A DNA stretch of 37,675 nucleotides from an uncultured Bacteroides sp. (GTDB lineage Bacteria > Bacteroidota > Bacteroidia > Bacteroidales > Bacteroidaceae): positions 1 to 37,675 of the forward strand of contig NZ_CAJULN010000026.1 of NCBI RefSeq assembly GCF_910586915.1, written 5' to 3'. How positions within the stretch are numbered: position 1 is the first letter of the stretch; the number at the start of each line of letters is the position of its first letter. The notes below the pieces were generated by a model, which saw only the letters and a list, made by a program, of their open reading frames with translations, was not told the origin of the DNA and ran no database searches. This document shows positions 1 to 7,215 of this stretch, piece after piece. The position numbers were made by a program, and so were the translations under genes.

Positions 1-606
1 CGTATTCAACTGTTCTGTAGTCAAAGACACTTTGCCGGTCTGTGTCGTGCGTAAGGGAGCGTTCATGTCTGCAACCACTACCACCTCTTTCAGCGAGGTA
101 CTGCTTTCTTTCAAATAGATAACACCCTTATAATTGGAACTCAAATCCACCTCCTTCACCACATCTTGATAACCTATATAAGAAAAACGAAATTTGTGTT
201 TCCCTTCCGGCAGCGTAATGCTGAAAAAACCATGCTCATTACTCAGCGTGCCTTTCAGCGTATTCAGATCAAGGACTGTCACATTGATGAGCGTTTCACC
301 GCTGTTTTCACACACATATCCAGAAAAGGTATAGTGGTCGGGACGAAACAACAAGACATATTCGTTGCGGATTTCCCATTTTATACCGGTACCGTCAAAA
401 ATCCTTTTCAAGTTTTCCTGCAAAGAATTTCCGGTCAGAGGCAAGGCTTGAGGTTTGGCAGTCACCAGCGATGAGTCATACACAAAAGTTACACCATACA
501 TCCCCTGCATCAGGTCGATAGCTTTTTTCATTTCCGTCATATCCTGTTGTTGAACTTTGATACTCATACATACATAGAACAGCAACAGGGTCAGTACAAT
601 TCTCAT
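1..606 (-). CDS. SusC-like TonB-dependent outer membrane receptor, N-terminal part (runs off window)
   Basis: Only the first 202 residues lie in the window; the gene continues past position 1. Seen: a signal-like hydrophobic start (MRIVLTLLLFYVC), then a secretin/TonB short N-terminal (STN) domain at about residues 22-90, then a carboxypeptidase-regulatory-like beta domain at about 95-175 (FSGYV ... GTLSNEHGFFSITLPEG ... YIGYQ), then the start of the plug (LKEVVVVADM). In this family the receptor imports glycans or other large ligands through the outer membrane with energy from TonB. The STN domain contacts a FecR-type anti-sigma factor, and that is the upstream gene here. Its ATG overlaps the FecR stop codon (ATGA at 603-606), so translation is probably coupled. 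A SusD partner would be expected beyond the window. The substrate cannot be told from this fragment. Confidence 0.93.
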   Translation of the reverse strand, partial: MRIVLTLLLFYVCMSIKVQQQDMTEMKKAIDLMQGMYGVTFVYDSSLVTAKPQALPLTGNSLQENLKRIFDGTGIKWEIRNEYVLLFRPDHYTFSGYVCENSGETLINVTVLDLNTLKGTLSNEHGFFSITLPEGKHKFRFSYIGYQDVVKEVDLSSNYKGVIYLKESSTSLKEVVVVADMNAPLRTTQTGKVSLTTEQLNT

Positions 607-1406
607 TGTTTCTTCTTTTCAATTTTTACATTCAACACTTTTTCTATAATCTCAACAATCTCATCCAGATTTTTGTCCTTAAAGCTGGCAGTCAGCCGCC
701 TGTCTGTCTTATTGGCAACCAATTTCACTTTGTAGAACCTTGACAATTCTTCAAGCACTTTAGGAAGAGGAGCATTGTCAAAAATGAAACTACCCGTTTT
801 TCCTTCTTTGATTATCTGTATATCTTTTCGTTCTTCCGTCACTTCCGCTACCATGCCTCCGGTCAGAATCACAGCGTCCGGTTGCCCGATAGCCGACAAT
901 TGCACCTTTCCCGACGCGACTTGCACAATAGCTGTGCCTGCACGGCTCTCATCAACGGTAAAGACAGTACCCAATACTCTAACTTTGGAAAGTTTTCCTT
1001 CCACCGTAAACGGACGGTCATTATTATGTTTGACAGAAAATGAGACCTTTCCTTCCATATGCACCCTACGAATGGAACTTCGGTAATCTTTCTCATGGAA
1101 ACGGACGGAGGAATGCGGAAACAGGGTTATGGAAGAACTATCCGGAAGCACATAATCCACGGGGTGCGAGTATGCCGTTACCTCCTTCCATACTCCGTTT
1201 TCTCGGAAACGGGGATAAATAAAAACTACGGCCAGAATGGCTGCCACCATACCTGGAAGCATCCACCAAAGACGGAAGGATTTCCGTCTCTGTTCCGTTA
1301 TCTGATATTTCTCTTTGAAAGCCTTCAATGCTTTTTGCGTATCCAGCTTGTTCTTCTGATAGTGGCGCAAGACAAAATGAAGGCATTTTTCATCCGTGGT
1401 TCTCAT
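603..1406 (-). CDS. FecR-family anti-sigma factor
   Basis: A 267-residue inner-membrane anti-sigma factor. Seen: a cytoplasmic N-terminal part (residues 1-45), one membrane segment at about 47-66 (LWWMLPGMVAAILAVVFIY), a periplasmic FecR domain at about 75-185 (VDYVLPDSSSITLFPHSSV, GTVFTVDE, VQVASGKVQL) and a C-terminal DUF4974-like domain at about 205-262 (FDNAPLPKVLEELSRFY). Family knowledge: it holds the neighbouring ECF sigma factor until the SusC-type receptor signals through its STN domain, after which proteolysis frees the sigma factor. It lies 71 bases after the sigma gene and overlaps the receptor start by 4 bases, the classic sigma, anti-sigma, receptor order. Length is slightly short for Bacteroides FecR proteins (about 320) but all parts are present. 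Confidence 0.94.
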   Translation of the reverse strand: MRTTDEKCLHFVLRHYQKNKLDTQKALKAFKEKYQITEQRRKSFRLWWMLPGMVAAILAVVFIYPRFRENGVWKEVTAYSHPVDYVLPDSSSITLFPHSSVRFHEKDYRSSIRRVHMEGKVSFSVKHNNDRPFTVEGKLSKVRVLGTVFTVDESRAGTAIVQVASGKVQLSAIGQPDAVILTGGMVAEVTEERKDIQIIKEGKTGSFIFDNAPLPKVLEELSRFYKVKLVANKTDRRLTASFKDKNLDEIVEIIEKVLNVKIEKKKQ

Positions 1407-1477
1407 ACTCTTTTATTTTGGTTTTCGTATTAATGACTGGGATTACAGACAAATTCACCATGCGGAATTTGTGAATA

Positions 1478-1993
1478 TTAGTTAAATAAGAATGCGTAAA
1501 CTTTCTGTGTCCCTTCCCGTATCAGTCGGAGTGCCTTGCTGATGTGGTTATCCACCGTATTTACGGAAATCTGGAACTTGGCGGCTATCTCCCTGTATTT
1601 CATGCCGTCGCGTTTGTTCAGCAGGAATATCTCCCGGCAGCGTTCGGGCAAGGCATCAATGGCAGTCCACATCCGCGCTTCCCTGACCGAACGTTCCTCC
1701 GCTTCCTCATCGCTCAACGTATCTTCAAAATCGGAAGGAGAAAGATTCGGATCATATATCTCTTCTTTCTTCAGATAATCCAGACTGCGGTTGCGGGCAG
1801 TCGTATAAAGGTAGGCTTTGACATTTTCTATCTTGGCTCCACTGATACTTAATTTCTCCCATAGGATAGAAAAACTGTCTTGTACGATGTCTTCTGCAAT
1901 ATCCGTATCGTGAACATAGTGCAGTACGTACAAGCATAACGGGCGATAATAATATTTGAATGTTTCATCTATGTCTATCGTAAATTTATTCAT
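1478..1993 (-). CDS. ECF RNA polymerase sigma factor (sigma-70 family)
   Basis: A 171-residue ECF sigma factor. Region 2 is at about residues 10-75 (YYRPLCLYVLHYVHDTDIAEDIVQDSF, shown here only in part as AEDIVQDSF) and region 4 with its helix-turn-helix at about 115-165 (ALPERCREIF ... YREIAAKFQISVNTVDNHI). The open frame extends 18 codons further upstream, but I chose the ATG giving MNKFTIDIDETF because that is the usual start of this family and the extra residues look unlike protein. The downstream FecR gene is its likely regulator and the SusC-like gene its likely target. Such a sigma factor typically activates the operon of its own receptor once the ligand is bound. No clear TAnnTTTG promoter precedes it; the closest match is a TTTGCC stretch near 2035-2055. 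Confidence 0.93.
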   Translation of the reverse strand: MNKFTIDIDETFKYYYRPLCLYVLHYVHDTDIAEDIVQDSFSILWEKLSISGAKIENVKAYLYTTARNRSLDYLKKEEIYDPNLSPSDFEDTLSDEEAEERSVREARMWTAIDALPERCREIFLLNKRDGMKYREIAAKFQISVNTVDNHISKALRLIREGTQKVYAFLFN

Positions 1994-2202
1994 GCAAATA
2001 GGGTTATTGTTCTGTGCGTTTATATAAAAAGACGCAAAATAAGGCAAAGTTCACTATATTATATTGTTAAAGAAATATAACGTACCCCCTTCCCATATAC
2101 GCATAGCGGAAAATATCACGGGGTTCCTGCACTTTCCTTTCCGTTTTTCCACATTCTTTCTTTTTTCCGTCCTATATCTATCGGAAAATAAAAAATACGT
2201 TT

Positions 2203-2626
2203 ATGGAAGAAAAGAAGTTGCGCAAGGTTTATTTGATGGTGGAGTTCGGAAAACCTTTTGCGGTAAAAAGGAGATGTATGTAGCCCTCATGGCAGAACCA
2301 ACTTTTTCGCAGTTCTCCAAGTTCATGCCCGTATCCAAGAAAGACGAGGTATCGGCTATGAGAACGCTTGTCAAGGACTGCTTCATCGAAGGTGACCACG
2401 AACTGGTAAATAATAATTTCCGGTTCCTCTTCGGCTTGATGGGACAACTCACCGACTTATTATCACCCGCCAGAGCACGCTCATAAATTAATAGAATGTT
2501 GGGCGGTACGTGACGACCAGCAACATCCGGCAACAGATGATTTACACGCGTCACTACTTTCCCGGCGTCAACCAACATAAGGTGACGGACGAAGAGCCCG
2601 AACAACTTTCGGAAGAAGTACTCTGA
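2203..2626 (+). pseudogene. Decayed gene remnants, unknown family (frameshifted)
   Basis: An ATG at 2203 opens MEEKKLRKVYLMVEFGKP and continues to FAVKRRCM, then stops at 2281. The +1 frame picks up at once with KKEMYVALMAEPTFSQF and runs through VSKKDEVSAMRTLVKDCF to about 2486. The two pieces read as one broken protein with the break near the AAAAAGG run at 2266-2272. A further piece in another frame at about 2519-2626 (IRQQMIYTRHYFPGVNQHK, ending EEVL stop) has protein-like composition and may be a second remnant. I do not recognise the families. They could be traces of an old phage or conjugative element beside the tRNA-Lys pair, but that is inference. Upstream, 1994-2202 holds no gene. 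Confidence 0.5.
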
Positions 2627-2771
2627 CTGTACGAACAGGTGATAATAAGTCAAATAAGCTAAGAAATAATAAAAATGTTAAATCCTCATCCTTTAGAATG
2701 TACAATTAAATTCGGACTGACCCATAATTAGTTGTAAATACTTGACATGTAAAACATTAAAAAGTAGAATT

Positions 2772-2948
2772 ATGACAAACTTGGTTTTAGAGACCGAAGG
2801 AACATCAAAAGCTTCAAGTTGATGCCTTTGGATAAATATCTTCTTAATTGTGGATGGTGCTGTGTATATCACGTATAGCAAAATCAATAATCCACAAGTC
2901 AAAAAAGCGTTAGGCATGAGCACAACAAAAATCAAAGAATATGAATAG
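2772..2948 (+). pseudogene. Second decayed small gene, unknown family
   Basis: Starts MTNLVLETEGTSKASS, meets a TGA at 2820-2822, and in the same frame ends with VDGAVYITYSKINN ... KKALGMSTTKIKEYE and a TAG at 2946-2948. Between them another frame gives SFKLMPLDKYLLNCGW, which looks like the missing middle, so two compensating indels are likely. The overall length would be about 58 residues. Function unknown. The minus-strand open frame over the same bases (2693-2935) looks like a shadow. Confidence 0.4.
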
Positions 2949-3016
2949 TGTACACAGACAGGAAAAGAGTTACCTTCCTTAAAAAAATAAGGAGGCGAAA
3001 ACCTCCTTACTCTTCG

Positions 3017-3089
3017 TACACCCTCAGGGACTCGAACCCTGGACCCACTGATTAAGAGTCAGTTGCTCTACCAACTGAGCTAAGAGTGC
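3017..3089 (-). tRNA. tRNA-Lys (anticodon CTT), second copy of a tandem pair
   Basis: A 73-base cloverleaf on the minus strand: acceptor GCACTCT pairs with AGGGTGT (G-T at the end pair and one T-G inside), D-arm TAGCTCAGTTGGTAGAGC, anticodon stem ACTGA/TCAGT with loop CTCTTAA (anticodon CTT), T-arm CAGGG TTCGAGT CCCTG, discriminator A. CCA is not encoded. Identical over all 73 bases to the copy 31 bases upstream and probably co-transcribed with it. Confidence 0.96.
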
Positions 3090-3120
3090 AACATAAAATT
3101 TAATTGCGACTCGGAATTTG

Positions 3121-3193
3121 TACACCCTCAGGGACTCGAACCCTGGACCCACTGATTAAGAGTCAGTTGCTCTACCAACTGAGCTAAGAGTGC
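3121..3193 (-). tRNA. tRNA-Lys (anticodon CTT), first copy of a tandem pair
   Basis: Same 73-base sequence and fold as the copy at 3017-3089. It is the promoter-proximal copy: a good Bacteroides promoter lies just upstream (3215-3246). CCA is not encoded. Confidence 0.96.
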
Positions 3194-3214
3194 TTATTTC
3201 CTCGTTTGCGGTTG

Positions 3215-3246
3215 CAAAAATAGGTCTTTTATTTTATTTGACCAAA
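3215..3246 (-). promoter_or_regulatory. Promoter of the tRNA-Lys pair
   Basis: On the minus strand TTTG (3246-3243), 20 bases, then TATTTTTG (3222-3215), matching the Bacteroides TTTG / TAnnTTTG consensus. Transcription should start around 3208, about 15 bases before the first tRNA. Confidence 0.75.
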
Positions 3247-3281
3247 CAATAATGCAGTTTTTTTACTACATTTTTTCTCTT

Positions 3282-4085
3282 TTATTCGAACACATAAAGT
3301 TCGGAAGGTGTATTTCGCTTTAAAGCAAGCAGTTGCACATCTTTACCAACAATAACCCCTTTGTTCTTCAATTTCCATTCTACCGTTTTAAAAGCCAACT
3401 CCGGATGATTGTTGTCTTCACTCAAATGACATAACCAAATATACTGCAAATGCTCCGTAATATTTTCCGCTAAAAACTCAGCGGTATCCAAGTTACTCAT
3501 ATGTCCGGTCTTACTTGTAATCCGTTCTTTCAAGTATTGGGGATAAGGTCCCATTTTAAGCATTTCTTCATCATAATTAGCTTCCAAAACCAAATAATGA
3601 GCCTTACTGATGTAGTATGCTGCCGTAGGAGTAATTTCGCCAAGGTCTGTGAGAAAAGAAAAAACTTTGCCATCTATCTCGAAACAATAGCCTACATTAT
3701 CCGTACCATCGTGCGGTACTTCAAAAGACTCAATACAGAAATCCTCCAACATCATAGGCTCTTGTTTTTCCAAATAACGAACGGACGAACTGAGTTTCTC
3801 CGTCATGCAATAACTGCGGTTGATTCCTGCATGAATACGCGCCGTTGTATAAACAGGGATATTCAACTTCTCCCCCAGATGACCTACAGCCTTGATATGA
3901 TCTGCATGGTCATGTGTAATAAATACGGCACGGATACTATCCATCAAGATATTAAAATCCTTTAGTGTTTTCTTTATAGTACGAATGCCAATGCCGGCAT
4001 CAATCAGTATTCCATAAGTTTCAGTGCCCAGATAATAGCAGTTTCCGCTACTGCCACTTGCCAAGCTTATAAATTTTACTTTCAT
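3282..4085 (-). CDS. MBL-fold metallo-hydrolase, YycJ/WalJ-like
   Basis: A 267-residue metallo-beta-lactamase-fold protein. Seen: the N-terminal SLASGSSGNCYYLGTE stretch typical of the YycJ/WalJ group, LIDAGIG at about 27-33, and the metal-binding THDHADH motif at about residues 57-63, followed by further His/Asp candidates (VPHDGTDNVGY, FLTDLGE, GHMSN, CHLSEDNNHP). Known relatives act on nucleic acids (exonuclease or single-strand processing linked to repair), but the substrate of this copy cannot be read from sequence. It lies 82 bases after the POT-like transporter on the same strand and has its own -7 box. Confidence 0.88.
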   Translation of the reverse strand: MKVKFISLASGSSGNCYYLGTETYGILIDAGIGIRTIKKTLKDFNILMDSIRAVFITHDHADHIKAVGHLGEKLNIPVYTTARIHAGINRSYCMTEKLSSSVRYLEKQEPMMLEDFCIESFEVPHDGTDNVGYCFEIDGKVFSFLTDLGEITPTAAYYISKAHYLVLEANYDEEMLKMGPYPQYLKERITSKTGHMSNLDTAEFLAENITEHLQYIWLCHLSEDNNHPELAFKTVEWKLKNKGVIVGKDVQLLALKRNTPSELYVFE

Positions 4086-4142
4086 GTTTTACCTTCTTTA
4101 TTAAAATGCAAAATGCCGTCAACTTTTACGGCAAAGTGGCGG

Positions 4143-4150
4143 CAAATATA
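4143..4150 (-). promoter_or_regulatory. Candidate -7 promoter box for the MBL hydrolase
   Basis: TATATTTG on the minus strand (4150-4143), matching TAnnTTTG, about 58 bases before the start codon. No convincing TTTG at -33. Confidence 0.45.
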
Positions 4151-4167
4151 CATAAAAAGGAAGATAT

Positions 4168-5556
4168 TTACTGATAAGTTTTCTTCTTTTTGTCGATGGA
4201 TTCGGTGATTTTTGCAAATAATAGCAGTGCTACAGCAGCAATAAGACCAATCGCAGCAAAGTAATACCATATATAATGAGCATTGACACTTGCCGCTTCC
4301 CACGCCTCACGTGTCTCAAACAAAGCAGGGTCAGGACAATATTTTGTCAGTAGGATTCCTGCCAAGCCAAAACCAAAAATAGATGAAAGGAAAGAGTGCA
4401 GGTGGCTGAATCCCAAATACATTCCTTCTTCTCCCTTCGGGGCCTGCAAAGAGAAGTACTCCAAATAGCGGGGAGAAATAAAACACTCGGCAAGCGCCTG
4501 AACGACGATACCAGTAACCATCATCAACGTAATATTGCTTATTCCGGAAAATACATCGTTGCCGAGCAAGTTTCCGCACGCCATCAACAAAGCCGAAACA
4601 GGAATCAGGAACATTCCCACATTCATTGAAGCAATGGCACTACGTTTTGCCATCAGACGCGTAATAAAACTGACACAACATACCACCACAAAAGGATTCA
4701 CATTGGCAATCCAACCCGGCTTAGCCGTTTCACCCGCCATACGAATCACATACTTCGGCATTGTAGCATAAAGTTGCTGTTGCACCATCCAAAATCCTGT
4801 GACAATCAATATGAGAATCAACAAACGCCAATTCGTTATGATTCTCATAAATCCTTGCCCGATTTCACGGATACTCTTTCCTTCTCCTGCCGTTTGAGTA
4901 GATTTATAAAGAAGAATAACAGCAAACAGAGCAGTAACAGTCATCGCCCCTGAAAAATAATTGATATAGATATAAGCCTGTTCACCAATCACATTCCGTA
5001 AAGGGTCGACAATCGTCTTACCAGTGAACGCACCTACATTCACCATCATATAAAAAATAGAATATCCACGGGCACGTGTAGCCTCTGTCGTCTCTTTGGC
5101 CACAGAAGCAGAAATAATAGATTTGATGAAAGAACCGCCTACCATCAGAACAAACAAGACAGGCACAATCATCCAACGGGAATAACTATCAGGCAAACCA
5201 TTAAACTGGGTCGTCGCACCATAATTCACCAATCCGGCAGCCTCTAATAAAGTAGGCAAAACTCCCAATCCCAAATATCCGACAGATAATAAGGTAAATG
5301 CTACAATCATTGATTTCCGAAAACCGATTTTATCGGCATAAGCACCGGAAAAAATAGGAAGCAGATATAATCCTCCGGAGAAAAGTCCGGAAATCATACT
5401 TGCTTCAAAATCATTAAAACCTAAAATGGAAGAAAGATAAATAGTGAGAACGATAAAAACGGCATAATACGCCATACGTTCAAACAGTTCGACTGTGTTG
5501 CTGACCCAAAAAGCTCTCGTAAAGCCTTTGGCAGCACGCTGAGGGGAATTGTTCAT
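4168..5556 (-). CDS. MFS transporter, POT/PTR2-like (proton-dependent peptide transporter family)
   Basis: A 462-residue polytopic membrane protein with about 12 hydrophobic segments. The N-terminus NTVELFERMAYYAVF resembles the POT motif with a Glu-Arg pair (ExxERFxYY-like: ELFERMAYY), GAYADKIGFRKS at about 75-86 is the loop 2-3 MFS signature, and FYMMVNVGAFTGK at about 190-202 matches the PTR2 FYxxINxG signature. Family members import di- and tripeptides with protons. This is a divergent member, so the cargo may differ; nitrate or other anions are possible within the family. Ends in a basic tail (KITESIDKKKKTYQ). Single gene with its own promoter. Confidence 0.85.
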   Translation of the reverse strand: MNNSPQRAAKGFTRAFWVSNTVELFERMAYYAVFIVLTIYLSSILGFNDFEASMISGLFSGGLYLLPIFSGAYADKIGFRKSMIVAFTLLSVGYLGLGVLPTLLEAAGLVNYGATTQFNGLPDSYSRWMIVPVLFVLMVGGSFIKSIISASVAKETTEATRARGYSIFYMMVNVGAFTGKTIVDPLRNVIGEQAYIYINYFSGAMTVTALFAVILLYKSTQTAGEGKSIREIGQGFMRIITNWRLLILILIVTGFWMVQQQLYATMPKYVIRMAGETAKPGWIANVNPFVVVCCVSFITRLMAKRSAIASMNVGMFLIPVSALLMACGNLLGNDVFSGISNITLMMVTGIVVQALAECFISPRYLEYFSLQAPKGEEGMYLGFSHLHSFLSSIFGFGLAGILLTKYCPDPALFETREAWEAASVNAHYIWYYFAAIGLIAAVALLLFAKITESIDKKKKTYQ

Positions 5557-5591
5557 GTATTGATAATTTTATTAAAATGTTAATTCGGAAC

Positions 5592-5599
5592 AAAGATAC
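5592..5599 (-). promoter_or_regulatory. -7 promoter box for the POT-like transporter
   Basis: TATCTTTG on the minus strand (5599-5592), a match to TAnnTTTG, 36 bases before the ATG. No clear -33 TTTG. Confidence 0.5.
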
Positions 5600-5683
5600 A
5601 TTTTTTTAGTTTACTGTCCGTATTCTTGTCTAAAATTAAGTATAAAAACTCACCGCCATCTATTTATCTTCCCTACTCCTGAT

Positions 5684-5932
5684 TTATCCTTGTTTATTCT
5701 CCCATTTTTCCCGGAATTCCCATAATTGTTCAATAATGGGATGAAAAGTAGAGTTCTCCCAATTTCTGCCAATCATTGCAATCAACGATTCCAAATACTG
5801 TTTACCGTTAATGATGGCAGTACACTGATTAAGCTGATATTTTTCAGTCGGATAATTTTTAGTTTCAATCATCTTCTTCGCCCAGTCCAACAATTCCTGG
5901 ACAGATTCATTATCATAAGTATGTTGTGCCAT
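5684..5932 (-). CDS. Conserved-looking small soluble protein, unknown function
   Basis: An 82-residue protein without signal peptide or membrane segment, rich in Glu, Trp and Asn (QELLDWAKKMIETKNYPTE ... QYLESLIAMIGRNWEN ... IIEQLWEFREKWEN). It resembles short uncharacterised proteins I associate with Bacteroides genomes, but I cannot assign a domain with certainty. Composition fits a helical protein. It is divergent from the doxX-like gene, with about 80 AT-rich bases between them that must carry both promoters. The 127 bases downstream to the transporter start hold only that gene's promoter. Confidence 0.7.
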   Translation of the reverse strand: MAQHTYDNESVQELLDWAKKMIETKNYPTEKYQLNQCTAIINGKQYLESLIAMIGRNWENSTFHPIIEQLWEFREKWENKQG

Positions 5933-6011
5933 ATTTATCTATATTTCCGGCAAAGATATAAAGTTTATTTATTCATGAGAACAAACCGAAGATATTTTAC
6001 GTTAAATAGGA

Positions 6012-6488
6012 ATGAACTTAAAAACAGAACAATTTATGATTTACAATTTTTTATTTCCCACAAAGCCCAATGCTACAAAAGTATCTTTGTTATTGTTAGC
6101 AGTCCGAATCATCTTCGGTATCTTATTAATGAATCATGGTATTCAAAAATGGAGCAGTTTTCAGGAACTATCGGCAACTTTTCCCGATCCTTTGGGAATA
6201 GGAAGCCCCATATCACTCGGATTAGCGATTTTTGCCGAGCTTGTATGTTCTATGGCCTTCATTATCGGATTCTTATACCGGCTGGCGATGATTCCGATGA
6301 TTTTCACAATGATTATAGCTTTCTTTGTAGTCCACACCAATGACGTATTTGCCGTTAAAGAACTGGCCTTCGTCTATTTGGTTGTATTTACAATCATATA
6401 TATTGTCGGTCCGGGAAAGTTTTCAATAGACCACATTATCGGAAACGAATTACTACGGCGAAAATCCACTTCATACAAAAAACAATAA
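6012..6488 (+). CDS. DoxX-family membrane protein
   Basis: A 158-residue protein with four membrane segments (about 24-42, 62-90, 92-108, 112-132). LLLAVRIIFGILLMNHGIQK with the conserved Arg and the HGIQKW motif at about 40-46 is the DoxX signature, and the later GLAIFAELVCSMAFIIGFLYR follows the family pattern. Family members are inner-membrane proteins linked in some bacteria to thiosulfate or redox metabolism, but most bacterial copies are uncharacterised. Start chosen at 6012; an in-frame ATG eight codons later is also possible. It is followed by an independent promoter for the next gene. Confidence 0.88.
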   Translation: MNLKTEQFMIYNFLFPTKPNATKVSLLLLAVRIIFGILLMNHGIQKWSSFQELSATFPDPLGIGSPISLGLAIFAELVCSMAFIIGFLYRLAMIPMIFTMIIAFFVVHTNDVFAVKELAFVYLVVFTIIYIVGPGKFSIDHIIGNELLRRKSTSYKKQ

Positions 6489-6496
6489 GAATAACG

Positions 6497-6525
6497 TTGG
6501 ATTGATAAAAAAAATATTATATTTG
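6497..6525 (+). promoter_or_regulatory. Promoter of the DUF3332 lipoprotein gene
   Basis: TTG at 6497-6499, 18 bases, TATATTTG at 6518-6525. The expected transcript start near 6532 leaves a leader of about 49 bases before the ATG at 6581. Confidence 0.65.
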
Positions 6526-6580
6526 CATCTATCAAAAAGAGAGCACATAAATATTTATTATTAATCAAAAACATTTTGAT

Positions 6581-7132
6581 ATGAAAAGAGGGAAACTGTC
6601 TTTAATCGCAGTAATACTTAGCGGCAGTCTGCTATTTAGTTCTTGCGTAGGTTCATTCGGATTATTCAATCGTTTATCTTCCTGGAACCAATCTGTTGGA
6701 AACAAATTTGTAAACGAACTTGTATTTTTGGCTTTGAACATTATTCCGGTTTACGGAGTAGCTTATATGGCGGACGCTTTAGTTATCAACTCTATTGAGT
6801 TCTGGAGCGGTTCTAATCCGATGGCCAATGTAGGTGACGTGAAAAAGGTAAAAGGAGAAAACGGCAATTACTTAGTGAAAACATTAGAAAATGGTTATTC
6901 AATCACGAAAGAAGGTGAAACTGCTTCTATAGATTTGATTTACAACGAAGAAGCCAACATTTGGAATGTTGTAGCAAACGGCGAAAGCGCAGAACTGATA
7001 AAGATGAACAACGACGGTACTGCCGACTTATTCTTACCAAACGGTGAAAAAATGAACGTAACTCTGGATGCTCAAGGCATGATGGCAGCCCGTCAAATTG
7101 CAACAGGCAACCTTATGTATGCAGCCCGTTAA
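6581..7132 (+). CDS. DUF3332-family lipoprotein
   Basis: A 183-residue protein with a lipoprotein signal peptide (lipobox LFSSC, Cys22). The body begins GSFGLFNRLSSWNQSVGNKF with ELVFLALNIIPVYGVAYMADALVINSIEFW at about 45-75, the hallmark of DUF3332. The C-terminal half is a small beta domain (VKTLENGYSITKEG ... LFLPNGEKMNVTLD). Function unknown; predicted to sit in the periplasm or outer membrane as a lipid-anchored protein. Monocistronic: own promoter upstream, strong hairpin downstream. Confidence 0.88.
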   Translation: MKRGKLSLIAVILSGSLLFSSCVGSFGLFNRLSSWNQSVGNKFVNELVFLALNIIPVYGVAYMADALVINSIEFWSGSNPMANVGDVKKVKGENGNYLVKTLENGYSITKEGETASIDLIYNEEANIWNVVANGESAELIKMNNDGTADLFLPNGEKMNVTLDAQGMMAARQIATGNLMYAAR

Positions 7133-7155
7133 GAAACAACAGACAAAAAGCAAAT

Positions 7156-7200
7156 AAAAAGGAGATGAAACCTGCCGAAGCGAGTTTCATCTCCTTTTTC
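7156..7200 (+). terminator. Bidirectional rho-independent terminator
   Basis: Stem AAAAGGAGATGAAAC (7157-7171) pairs with GTTTCATCTCCTTTT (7184-7198) around a 12-base loop. A T-run follows on the plus strand and an A-run precedes it, so it can end both the DUF3332 transcript and the opposing tamL transcript. Confidence 0.85.
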
Positions 7201-7215
7201 CTTATCATCCGTTAC

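Noticed and set aside
2693..2935. 80-codon minus-strand open frame near the tRNA-Lys pair
   Set aside because: The plus strand has better protein-like remnants over the same bases.
4082..4303. 73-codon minus-strand open frame between the transporter and the MBL gene
   Set aside because: Overlaps the 3' end of the transporter in another frame and covers the promoter of the MBL gene.
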